Shown here piece after piece: positions 1-5,646 of a stretch of 5,846 nt of DNA. Every line of letters starts with the position of its first letter. Position 1 is the stretch's first letter. The notes below the pieces were generated by a model, which saw only the letters and a list, made by a program, of their open reading frames with translations, was not told the DNA's origin and did not search any database. The stretch covers positions 1 through 5,846 of the forward strand of contig JAQULX010000202.1 of the NCBI GenBank assembly GCA_028718465.1, given 5' to 3'. Origin of the DNA: Dehalococcoidales bacterium (lineage in GTDB: Bacteria > Chloroflexota > Dehalococcoidia > Dehalococcoidales > UBA3254). A program made the position numbers and the translations under genes.

Positions 1-1
1 C

Positions 2-1801
2 GGAGGGACCGCTTGCGGTTCGATGGGCAATGTCTCTGTGTTCCAGGGGAAGATTAAATACGAAGAAGGCAATCTCGACGAAGCTATCGTCTATTTTACC
101 GAAGGCATCAACCGGAACCCCGCTAACCCGGAGGCCTATTATTATCGCTCCAGGGCGTATTACGGGAAACAGCGATACGATGCGGCTGTGGCCGACCTGA
201 CCAGTACCATCGAACTGGCCCCCGGCAATATTACAGCTTATCTTGAACGGGCTTCCATTTACCGGGAAATCCAGAAAAACGACCTGGCTGCCGCGGACTA
301 CACTGCCGTCATCAGCCTGGACCCCGCCCACTCGATGTCCTACTTATACCGGGGTACTATTTATTGGGAACAGCAGAAACTGGGACCGGCGATAACCGAT
401 TTTACCAGGTTCATTGAACTTAATCCCGGGGACCCCCGTGGATATGTCAGGCGCGGTGCCGCCTATTCGGCAGTGGAACAACTGGAATCGGCTTTGGCTG
501 ATTATAATATGCTTGCGCAGCTTACTCCTGGCGATTCCGGTGTGTATTACAGCCGGGGCACGGTTTATCATGCCCTGGAACAGTTCGACCTGGCGATTGC
601 GGACTACAGTAAAGTTATTGAAATGCTGCCGCAGGAAACCCGGGCGTATATCAGGCGCGCCGCCGCTTACCGGAGCGCCAACTTGCCGGAACAGGCTGTC
701 TCGGACTTGAATATGGTTACCCGGCTCGATCCGGGACATGTCCCGGCTTATTACAACCGGGCATCCATCTACCATCAACTATTGCGGTATGATGAAGCTA
801 TCGCTGACTATACGAAATATATCGAACTGAGTCCCCGGGAACCGGGTGCCTATGTCAGGCGCAGCGAAGCTTTCCAGGATGTCGGCCGGCCGGACTCGGC
901 GATTGCCGACTATACCAGCATAGTACAGCTAGACCCGGCTAATGAATGGGCTTATTATAACCGCGGGTTGAGCTATGCTGCCAGAGGGCAATACGATAAG
1001 GCTATTGAGGACTATAGCAAAGCCCTGGAGATAAATCCTCTCAATATCGCCATATATGGCAGCCGTATTGATGCTTACGTTCAGCAAGGCCGGCTGGAAG
1101 CAGTGGTAATCGACTATGACACGATTATTCAGATCGATCCTTCTAACGAGGCGGCCTATTATCACCGCGGCCTGACTTATGAGTCACTGGGTCTATTAGA
1201 TCTGGCAGAGGCCGATTACGCCGCGACCTTGCAGTTGAATCCGCAAAACATCAGCGCCTATCTTCACCGGAGCGCCCTGTATCGTGCCCAGGGGCAATTG
1301 GAACTGGCTGTTGCTGACTTCAGCAGCATCATTGAGATCGATCCTGCCTATGAGCCGGCCTATTTTAACCGGGGCATGATTTACGTCGAACTGGAAGAAT
1401 CCGAAAAAGCGTTGAATGATTTTACGAAAGCCATTGAATTAACTCCGGAGCAGTCCAGGTCTTATTACCGGAGAGGCCTGATCTACCGCGAATGGGGCCA
1501 GAATGACCTGTACATCGCTGATCTGACCAGGATTATTGAACTGGAACCTGCCAGCGAAAGCGCTTATTACAACCGTGGGATGGCTTATAACGGGATAAAC
1601 AGATTTGAAGAGGCGATTGCCGATTTTACGAAAGCGATCGAGATCAACCCGCTTTCCGCCCGGGCTTACAACAGCCGGGGTTATGCCTATGTGCAGATAC
1701 ACAACAGCCGTTTAGCCAGGGCTGACTTCCGGAAAGCCATGGAACTTTCGACCGACCCTGCCTTGACGCGGGTTATCCGGGGCAGGCTAGCACGACTTTA
1801 G
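2..1801 (+). CDS. Tetratricopeptide (TPR) repeat protein, 5'-partial
   Basis: TPR solenoid, probably a protein-protein interaction scaffold; the partner is unknown. From the first ATG at 23 the protein has 592 residues. MGN is followed by 17 consecutive TPR units of exactly 34 residues (residues 4-581) and a basic 11-residue tail. The unit consensus is AYYNRGxxYxxxxxxxxAIADY, then TKAIELNP, with the usual TPR small, aromatic and proline positions. No enzymatic domain is visible. The frame stays open upstream of 23 to the window edge, reading G-G-T-A-C-G-S before the ATG. The only purine-rich site (GGAGGG, 2-7) is about 15 bases from the ATG, too far for a normal ribosome binding site. I therefore infer that the real start lies outside the window and that a signal or lipoprotein leader may precede the array. 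The gene ends at TAG and is followed by a promoter for the next gene, so it is probably the end of its own unit. The TPR assignment is certain; cellular location and function are not. Confidence 0.93.
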   Translation, partial: GGTACGSMGNVSVFQGKIKYEEGNLDEAIVYFTEGINRNPANPEAYYYRSRAYYGKQRYDAAVADLTSTIELAPGNITAYLERASIYREIQKNDLAAADYTAVISLDPAHSMSYLYRGTIYWEQQKLGPAITDFTRFIELNPGDPRGYVRRGAAYSAVEQLESALADYNMLAQLTPGDSGVYYSRGTVYHALEQFDLAIADYSKVIEMLPQETRAYIRRAAAYRSANLPEQAVSDLNMVTRLDPGHVPAYYNRASIYHQLLRYDEAIADYTKYIELSPREPGAYVRRSEAFQDVGRPDSAIADYTSIVQLDPANEWAYYNRGLSYAARGQYDKAIEDYSKALEINPLNIAIYGSRIDAYVQQGRLEAVVIDYDTIIQIDPSNEAAYYHRGLTYESLGLLDLAEADYAATLQLNPQNISAYLHRSALYRAQGQLELAVADFSSIIEIDPAYEPAYFNRGMIYVELEESEKALNDFTKAIELTPEQSRSYYRRGLIYREWGQNDLYIADLTRIIELEPASESAYYNRGMAYNGINRFEEAIADFTKAIEINPLSARAYNSRGYAYVQIHNSRLARADFRKAMELSTDPALTRVIRGRLARL

Positions 1802-1816
1802 GGTCCTTTATTCTCC

Positions 1817-1838
1817 TGCCGTATCACACTGTCCGGCA
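1817..1838 (+). other. Weak hairpin downstream of the TPR gene
   Basis: TGCCG (1817-1821) and CGGCA (1834-1838) can pair around a 12-base loop, 16 bases after the TPR stop codon. There is no T-run behind it, so it is a poor intrinsic terminator. A wider inverted repeat, GTCCTTT (1803-1809) with AAAGGAC (1874-1880), encloses it and abuts the TATAAT box of the next promoter. Either could be chance. Confidence 0.2.
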
Positions 1839-1857
1839 TTCCCGGTATTCGGAAGAT

Positions 1858-1886
1858 TTGTGCCTGTATCCCCAAAGGACTATAAT
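1858..1886 (+). promoter_or_regulatory. Probable sigma-70-type promoter for the MFS gene
   Basis: A perfect -10 box TATAAT (1881-1886) lies 17 bases behind a weak -35, TTGTGC (1858-1863, 3 of 6 matches). Transcription would start near 1893 and give a leader of roughly 58 bases before the ATG at 1951. A second AT-rich box, TATGAT (1897-1902), lies just downstream. The ribosome binding site for the ATG is only moderate: GGAG at 1935-1938 with a 12-base spacer. Confidence 0.5.
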
Positions 1887-1950
1887 AATGTCGCGATATG
1901 ATAATACCTTTATCGAGAAATAATGCTTACCCCTGGAGCAGCTTATCTTA

Positions 1951-3198
1951 ATGTCGGACCAGTCTCTTCCGGTTAGCGCGCCTGTGCGAAATAGGTTTTT
2001 TTACGGTTGGGTGATTGTAGCTGCCTGTACGCTGATGCTCGCTGTTACCTACGGTCTGATGTACAGCTACAGCGTGTTTTTCAAACCCCTGGCTGATCAT
2101 TTCAACTGGGACCGGGCCACCGTCTCTTTGATTTATTCCGCCTCTCTGGTCATCCGGGGCGCTATTTCAATCGGCACCGGCTGGCTGGCCGATAAATACG
2201 GCGCCGCCAGGCTCATGGTTTTCTGCGGTTTCATAACCGGCCTCGGGCTGGTCCTCACCAGCCAGGTGCAAACGTTGTGGCAGTTCTTTATTACCTATGC
2301 CCTGATCGAAGCCCTGGGTTTAAGCGGGGCTTTCGGTGTAGCGACTGCCATGACCGCCCGGTGGTTTACCCGGAACCGGGGTCTGGCCCTGGGCATTGTA
2401 TCCTGCGGGGTGGGCATAGGCACTATTCTGATTGTCCCCGGGACGGAGCGCCTGATAAATGCCATGGACTGGTCATGGGCGTTCATAGTCTGCGGGATTG
2501 TTTCCGGAGTCCTGGTTATCGGATCGGCCCTCTTCTTGCGAATGCCCCCGCAGGCGTCCCCGCCGGTAAATGATGGTGAGAGTAAACCGGCGGCCGCAGC
2601 GCCCCGGAACGGTTCACGGAGAGACCTGAGCTTGTCCGAAGCTGTTCGCGATCCCCGGGTGATTATCTCGGCGACGATTTTTGCCCTGTTTATTTTTTGT
2701 ATCCAGATGATACTGGTGCACCTGGTTAACTATGCCACCGATATCGGCATCAGTTCCCTGATGGCAGCCGGTTTTATCAGCCTGGTCGGCGCTTCCAGTG
2801 TAGGAGGCCGCCTGGCTATCGGAGCCGGAGCGGACAGGTTCGGTCTGTACAGTACCATGACCTTCTGCATCGTTACTGCTATCGCCGCCATGCTGGTCCT
2901 GATTTTTGTCAAAGAGGTCTGGGCGTTTTTCCTGTTTGCCGTAATCTTCGGCTTTGCTTACGGCGGCGAAGTGCCGCAAATCCCTTTGTTCGTGGGTCGG
3001 TTCTGTGGGACAAAGGCGATGGCCGCGCTGGTAGGCCTGACATTATTTGTAGCTAATATTGGTGGCGCTCTGGGGCCCTGGGTGGGCGGGAAAATTTATG
3101 ATCTGACATCGAACTATCAGTGGGCTTTTACCCTGGGAATCCTGTCACTGGCGGCGGCCCTTGTTTTAACCCTGGTTCTGAAGAAGCAAGACCGCTAG
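1951..3198 (+). CDS. MFS transporter, oxalate/formate-monocarboxylate (OFA/MCT-like) type
   Basis: Major facilitator superfamily secondary transporter of 415 residues, the usual length for this family. Twelve hydrophobic helices can be placed at roughly residues 18-38, 55-77, 88-105, 109-132, 145-165, 175-196, 237-258, 268-290, 300-320, 322-345, 355-377 and 391-411. A charged, Pro/Ala-rich cytoplasmic loop (about 197-236) joins the two six-helix halves. The loop between helices 2 and 3 has the MFS motif A, GWLADKYGAARL (residues 78-88). The second half has the related GGRLAIGAGADRFG (285-298). The N-terminal FFYGWVIVAA and the RWFTRNRGLALGI stretch before helix 5 are typical of the OFA/monocarboxylate branch, so a small organic anion is the likely substrate; the actual substrate cannot be read from sequence. 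The ATG is chosen because it leaves a short hydrophilic tail before helix 1. A tiny membrane ORF and a terminator follow it on the same strand. Confidence 0.92.
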   Translation: MSDQSLPVSAPVRNRFFYGWVIVAACTLMLAVTYGLMYSYSVFFKPLADHFNWDRATVSLIYSASLVIRGAISIGTGWLADKYGAARLMVFCGFITGLGLVLTSQVQTLWQFFITYALIEALGLSGAFGVATAMTARWFTRNRGLALGIVSCGVGIGTILIVPGTERLINAMDWSWAFIVCGIVSGVLVIGSALFLRMPPQASPPVNDGESKPAAAAPRNGSRRDLSLSEAVRDPRVIISATIFALFIFCIQMILVHLVNYATDIGISSLMAAGFISLVGASSVGGRLAIGAGADRFGLYSTMTFCIVTAIAAMLVLIFVKEVWAFFLFAVIFGFAYGGEVPQIPLFVGRFCGTKAMAALVGLTLFVANIGGALGPWVGGKIYDLTSNYQWAFTLGILSLAAALVLTLVLKKQDR

Positions 3199-3214
3199 CT
3201 TCTCATGACTTACA

Positions 3215-3313
3215 ATGATCTTTATTGCCAGCATTGCCGGAATGTCTTTCGGGATATTCTTCGTTGCCGGCGCTATCGCCGCCATCTCAAATTATCTGGG
3301 CAGTAAGGAGTAG
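3215..3313 (+). CDS. Possible 32-residue single-helix membrane protein
   Basis: A short ORF starts 17 bases after the MFS stop and ends before the hairpin at 3344. It encodes 32 residues: a hydrophobic stretch from I2 to I24 and a polar tail ending in GSKE. The helix carries a small-residue packing series A5-x3-G9-x3-G13, as in helices that pack against other membrane helices. Its position between transporter and terminator would fit an accessory subunit. Some oxalate/formate-type MFS genes are known to be followed by a gene for a tiny single-helix 'MFS small subunit', but I do not recognise that family's sequence here. Against it: no Shine-Dalgarno sequence is visible before the ATG (translation would need coupling to the MFS stop), and a 33-codon ORF overlaps it in another frame. 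It could be a chance reading frame. Confidence 0.33.
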   Translation: MIFIASIAGMSFGIFFVAGAIAAISNYLGSKE

Positions 3314-3343
3314 TAACCGGCGGAACAGGACAGGACCTCATCT

Positions 3344-3370
3344 TTCCGGTCAGGCTTTGACCGGAATTTT
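3344..3370 (+). terminator. Intrinsic terminator for the MFS unit, overlapping the end of the convergent gene
   Basis: A 9-bp perfect stem TTCCGGTCA (3344-3352) / TGACCGGAA (3358-3366) encloses the 5-base loop GGCTT and is followed by TTTT (3367-3370). The T-run is short. The left arm contains the complement of the stop codon of the convergent iron-sulfur gene. Read on the - strand the same hairpin is not followed by T residues, so it acts mainly for the + strand. Confidence 0.55.
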
Positions 3371-4261
3371 GTCCTCGCAGGGTACTGCGGTCTGGCAAAA
3401 TCCGCAGCCGATATAACCTTTGCCCTGGTATCCTGCGGATTCCAGTCCGGACTTTTTAAAGACTTCCATCATGCCATTCATCAGATATGCCTGGCACTTG
3501 ATCTTGTCATGCCCTTTTTCGCTGATAGCCTGGGCCGGACAGCGCTGAATGCATTTCCCGCATTTTCCTCCGGAAAAGGCCAGGCAGTTGGCTTTGTGGT
3601 GGGGGTAGGGTCTGGGACTGGGCGGCAGCGCCAGGTTGCAGACAACGCTGCCGGCCCTCACGGCAATCCCCTTCGGGGTAATAAACCCATCGCTCAGGCT
3701 GAAGGTGCCGAGACCGGCGGCATAGGCAATATGCCGCTGCGACCATTTGGAAGCCGGGCCGTCAGGCAGCTTTACAGTTTCCCACCACTTGCTTAGCTCG
3801 GGGGCTGCTGCAATATAGCCCTGGCTCTCCAGTAAAGCGACCAGGTATCGTGAGAGGCGGAAGATAAATTCCTGTCCCTCAAAGCGGGCGTGGTTCCATC
3901 TTAATGTGCAGAGGGCAGTCTCCTTTCGCATTCCGAGGCGGGTTTTCGCGGTAGCCGGAAACATAAAGGATATGACGCTCACTGAAGATAGGTCCTTCTT
4001 ACCGATCCCGGCTGATTCGCAGTATCTTTCCAGGGTTTCCCGGGGAGTCAGGTGAAAATCTCCGATTATAGTTTTATACTGCTGGAAAAGAGGATCGTCG
4101 CCGCTGGCAAATCCGATCAAAGGCTCATCCCAGATTGGTTCATCCGGAAATGGGGTGAACCGGTTCCAGGGGCTGCCGGCGGCATAATCGCGAATGGCTT
4201 TCTTGATAAAATCTCCCGGGCTGTTTTTTAATTGTTCCTGATCGACATCCGTTAATTGCAT
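3350..4261 (-). CDS. QueG/COG1600-like double 4Fe-4S cluster protein (epoxyqueuosine reductase-related)
   Basis: 303-residue iron-sulfur protein related to the epoxyqueuosine reductase (QueG) family. Eight cysteines in the last quarter can bind two 4Fe-4S clusters: C226-x7-C234-x2-C237-x3-C241-P, then C256, C286-x2-C289-x5-C295. The end, CGFCQTAVPCEDKIP, is a family signature. Upstream, residues 173-204 (WSQRHIAYAAGLGTFSLSDG and the following ITPKGIAVRAG) are the conserved core of this family. The N-terminal half is less typical, so this is probably a paralogue with an unknown redox substrate, not bona fide QueG; a cobalamin requirement cannot be judged. No Tat signal is present, which argues against a reductive dehalogenase. 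Start: the frame extends to a TTG at 4304-4306, but the ATG at 4259-4261 has GAGG (4270-4273) with an 8-base spacer, while the TTG lies just behind a -10 box and upstream of the expected transcript start. Cytoplasmic, probably monocistronic, convergent with the MFS unit. Confidence 0.88.
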   Translation of the reverse strand: MQLTDVDQEQLKNSPGDFIKKAIRDYAAGSPWNRFTPFPDEPIWDEPLIGFASGDDPLFQQYKTIIGDFHLTPRETLERYCESAGIGKKDLSSVSVISFMFPATAKTRLGMRKETALCTLRWNHARFEGQEFIFRLSRYLVALLESQGYIAAAPELSKWWETVKLPDGPASKWSQRHIAYAAGLGTFSLSDGFITPKGIAVRAGSVVCNLALPPSPRPYPHHKANCLAFSGGKCGKCIQRCPAQAISEKGHDKIKCQAYLMNGMMEVFKKSGLESAGYQGKGYIGCGFCQTAVPCEDKIPVKA

Positions 4262-4268
4262 TTGCCTA

Positions 4269-4274
4269 TCCTCT
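4269..4274 (-). promoter_or_regulatory. Ribosome binding site fixing the start of the iron-sulfur gene
   Basis: On the - strand this reads AGAGGA, with GAGG 8 bases before the ATG at 4259-4261. It supports the ATG over the in-frame TTG 15 codons upstream. Confidence 0.7.
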
Positions 4275-4306
4275 TTCGCACTGTAATCGCGGGGCTTACT
4301 GACCAA

Positions 4307-4335
4307 ATTATATACTATGCCGGGCGGGATTGCAT
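4307..4335 (-). promoter_or_regulatory. Candidate promoter for the iron-sulfur gene
   Basis: Perfect TATAAT on the - strand (4312 down to 4307), with a poor -35 (ATGCAA, 4335-4330, 3 of 6) at 17 bases. Transcription would start near 4300, leaving a leader of about 40 bases before the ATG. The weak -35 suggests low expression or a need for an activator, if the site is real. Confidence 0.4.
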
Positions 4336-4352
4336 TCCACTGCCGTGCCTGA

Positions 4353-4362
4353 ATAACGTTAT
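4353..4362. promoter_or_regulatory. Palindrome ATAACGTTAT in the divergent promoter region
   Basis: A perfect 10-bp palindrome lies between the two divergent promoters, followed by an overlapping inverted repeat TCAAA-N7-TTTGA (4362-4378) that enters the prsW -35 box. It could be a regulator site; palindromes this short also arise by chance. Confidence 0.25.
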
Positions 4363-4374
4363 CAAATGCCTTGT

Positions 4375-4402
4375 TTGAATTAACATAAACTTAGGTTACA
4401 AT
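4375..4402 (+). promoter_or_regulatory. Probable promoter of prsW
   Basis: A -35 TTGAAT (4375-4380, 4 of 6) and a -10 TACAAT (4397-4402, 5 of 6) are separated by 16 bases. Transcription would start near 4409, giving a very short leader that contains the GAGGG ribosome binding site. Confidence 0.5.
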
Positions 4403-4410
4403 ATATTGTA
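4397..4410. promoter_or_regulatory. 14-bp perfect palindrome over the prsW -10 box; candidate operator
   Basis: TACAATATATTGTA is an exact 14-bp inverted repeat whose left half is the -10 box. A dimeric repressor bound here would block RNA polymerase. The TACA/TGTA ends resemble operators of several winged-helix repressor families, but the spacing does not match one I can name with confidence. Confidence 0.4.
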
Positions 4411-4414
4411 TAGA

Positions 4415-4419
4415 GAGGG
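4415..4419 (+). promoter_or_regulatory. Ribosome binding site supporting a TTG start for prsW
   Basis: GAGGG lies 6 bases before the TTG at 4426. The first in-frame ATG (4447) has no such site, so TTG is preferred. Confidence 0.65.
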
Positions 4420-4425
4420 ACCCGA

Positions 4426-5109
4426 TTGGAAATAATCATTATCGTCATGGCAGCTATCGCCCCCTGCGCCTTTTGGCTCTGGCTTATTTATCGGGGGGAT
4501 AAATTCAAACCTGAACCGAAAAGACTCGTAATCCGCATTTTTTTCTTCGGGGCTATAGTGGCCATTCCAGTGGCAGTGGTGGAAGCCTTTTTATATCCCG
4601 GAACAATAGAGGGTACTCTCTCCGTGCCTACCGCCGCTTATGTCGCTTTCGTGGTGGCCGGTTTTACTGAAGAACTGGGTAAATTCCTGGTGGTCAGACT
4701 GGGGGTGTATAGTCACCCCCATTTTGAAGAACCGGCGGACGGACTGATCTATTCAGCCGCGGCTGCTCTGGGATTTGCCTCTCTGGAAAACATCGTTTAC
4801 GTGGTAAGCTTCGGACTCGAAGTTATTGTAGTAAGAGGACTCTTTTCCAATCTGGCCCATGTGGTATTCTCCGCTTTGTGGGGTTATCCCCTGGGGCTGA
4901 GAAAGGTAGGGATGCTGAAGCACCCCTCCTGGACCTGGCTGGGACTTCTGGCAGCGATGATTGCCCACGGCATTTTCGATTTCCTGTTGTTTACCGGCAG
5001 CGTTCTCTCCTGGCTGGTGGTGCCCTTCTTCTTCGGGATGCTGATATTATTTGTCCTGATGATGAGACATGCCAACCGCCACTCGGTCTATATCGAGCAC
5101 CGGACCTAG
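4426..5109 (+). CDS. prsW: PrsW-family intramembrane glutamic protease
   Basis: Polytopic membrane protease of the PrsW family, 227 residues, close to the length of Bacillus subtilis PrsW. There PrsW makes the first cut in the anti-sigma factor RsiW in response to envelope stress or antimicrobial peptides. Family landmarks appear in order: KFKPEPKRL after helix 1 (residues 27-34); PVAVVEAFLYPG (48-59); the signature TEELGKF with E82, E83 and K86; ADGLIYSAAAALGFASLEN (104-122); H145 in NLAHVVFSALWGYPLG; and H181 in AHGIFDF. The Glu pair and the downstream histidines are the expected active-site residues. Hydrophobic segments lie near 3-22, 36-56, 67-90, 107-130, 138-158, 170-190 and 193-213. 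The start is TTG with a good ribosome binding site. No sigma/anti-sigma gene is in the window, so the substrate is unknown. Its promoter carries a palindrome over the -10. Its stop overlaps that of the convergent DUF4342 gene. Confidence 0.92.
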   Translation: MEIIIIVMAAIAPCAFWLWLIYRGDKFKPEPKRLVIRIFFFGAIVAIPVAVVEAFLYPGTIEGTLSVPTAAYVAFVVAGFTEELGKFLVVRLGVYSHPHFEEPADGLIYSAAAALGFASLENIVYVVSFGLEVIVVRGLFSNLAHVVFSALWGYPLGLRKVGMLKHPSWTWLGLLAAMIAHGIFDFLLFTGSVLSWLVVPFFFGMLILFVLMMRHANRHSVYIEHRT

Positions 5110-5390
5110 CGCTCCTTTGATACCCTCGCCTTTTTGCGGGCCGGCTCCACTTTTTCCACCTCCACGGTACATTCGTTCAAGAGCGTCCCCACGGCGCGGA
5201 TGGCCGCCAGTACCGGAGCTTCCAGCATATTGGCCGGAGACGCCGGGTCTTTGGTGGTCAGGGGGATATCCAGCAGGTGTTTTTCTTCATTCAATATACA
5301 GACCCGCCGGCTGTCGCCCCGGCGGACCAGATCGGTGATAGTGTCTACCAGTCTGTTTCCTTTAACCACTACCCGCTCTTTTTTAGCCAT
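5106..5390 (-). CDS. DUF4342 domain protein
   Basis: Small cytoplasmic protein of 94 residues that I recognise as a DUF4342 member; the function of this family is not known. The visible pattern is V-V-V-K-G-N-R-L-V-D (7-16), then LVRRGDSRRVCILNEE (21-36), LLDIPLT (39-45), a hydrophobic stretch APVLAAIRAVGTLL (58-71) and ECTVEVEKVE (73-82). A Lys/Arg-rich tail (85-94) ends the protein and may bind nucleic acid, which is inference only. Start: the frame allows an ATG nine codons upstream, but the ATG at 5388-5390 is preceded by AAGGAG (5397-5402) with an ideal 6-base spacer. A -10-like TATACT lies on the - strand at 5431-5426 without a recognisable -35. The gene converges on prsW and shares a CTAG with its stop codon. 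Confidence 0.87.
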   Translation of the reverse strand: MAKKERVVVKGNRLVDTITDLVRRGDSRRVCILNEEKHLLDIPLTTKDPASPANMLEAPVLAAIRAVGTLLNECTVEVEKVEPARKKARVSKER

Positions 5391-5396
5391 CGCAGA

Positions 5397-5402
5397 CTCC
5401 TT
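5397..5402 (-). promoter_or_regulatory. Strong ribosome binding site of the DUF4342 gene
   Basis: Reads AAGGAG on the - strand, 6 bases before the ATG at 5388-5390. It decides that start over the ATG nine codons upstream. Confidence 0.75.
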
Positions 5403-5505
5403 GCCCAGTTTTTTCACCTATTTTCAGTATAACAGAGGAAAAAGGGTGGGAAAGACCATTTCTATATGTAACGCAGTAAATAAATGCACGCCGGGTTCAG
5501 CCTTG

Positions 5506-5624
5506 TCCGGAAATGCCCCGTGGGGGACGGAATTATGATTTATGTACAAAAAGATTATCTCCTGGATTCCGGAGACAGTCCGGAACAGGTGAGAAGCAGG
5601 TTGGATTCCGGTTTTTAGCGGAAT
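5506..5624. repeat. Cluster of TCCGGA-type repeats and hairpins
   Basis: The gap between the DUF4342 gene and the right-edge gene holds repeated short motifs: TCCGGAA at 5506-5512 and 5579-5585, and the 10-base direct repeat TGGATTCCGG at 5563-5572 and 5602-5611. Two hairpins form. One is CCTG-(GA bulge)-TTCCGGA / TCCGGAACAGG (5561-5573 with 5579-5589), loop GACAG. The other is ATTCCG (5605-5610) / CGGAAT (5619-5624), loop of 8. This could be a small dispersed palindromic element, a structured RNA, or a terminator region. Confidence 0.4.
5548..5589 (-). terminator. Possible terminator of the right-edge gene
   Basis: On the - strand the 11-bp bulged hairpin (5589-5561) is followed by TTTTT (5552-5548), but only after 8 other bases. 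That is too far for a standard intrinsic terminator, so the call is tentative. It lies about 58 bases beyond the stop codon of the right-edge gene. Confidence 0.25.
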
Positions 5625-5646
5625 GTGCGAGACACAGAAGATTGCT

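Noticed and set aside
344..1702. Several open frames on the - strand and in other + frames across the TPR gene
   Set aside because: They recur with the TPR repeat period and are shadows of it; no ribosome binding sites or recognisable domains.
1803..1880. Inverted repeat GTCCTTT ... AAAGGAC around the gap after the TPR gene, considered as a riboswitch or attenuator
   Set aside because: It lies upstream of the predicted transcript start of the MFS gene, the arms are only 7 bp and 64 bases apart, and no known riboswitch core was seen.
3205..3306. A 33-codon + strand ORF containing a C-x2-C motif (YCQHC), overlapping the small membrane ORF
   Set aside because: It has no ribosome binding site and becomes Arg-rich, as expected for an out-of-frame reading; the overlapping hydrophobic frame is the more protein-like of the two.
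3350..4261. Reductive dehalogenase (RdhA) as identity for the iron-sulfur gene
   Set aside because: RdhA has a Tat signal, is usually about 450-500 residues and is paired with a small rdhB membrane gene; none of these is present.
5134..5538. A 134-codon + strand frame across the DUF4342 gene
   Set aside because: Antisense to a recognisable DUF4342 protein with a strong ribosome binding site; the + frame is Ser/Thr/Arg-rich and has no family features.
5535..5618. A 27-codon + strand ORF in the gap before the right-edge gene
   Set aside because: Very short, its sequence is dictated by the hairpin repeats (LDSG twice), and only a poor G-rich stretch precedes it. The repeats explain it better.
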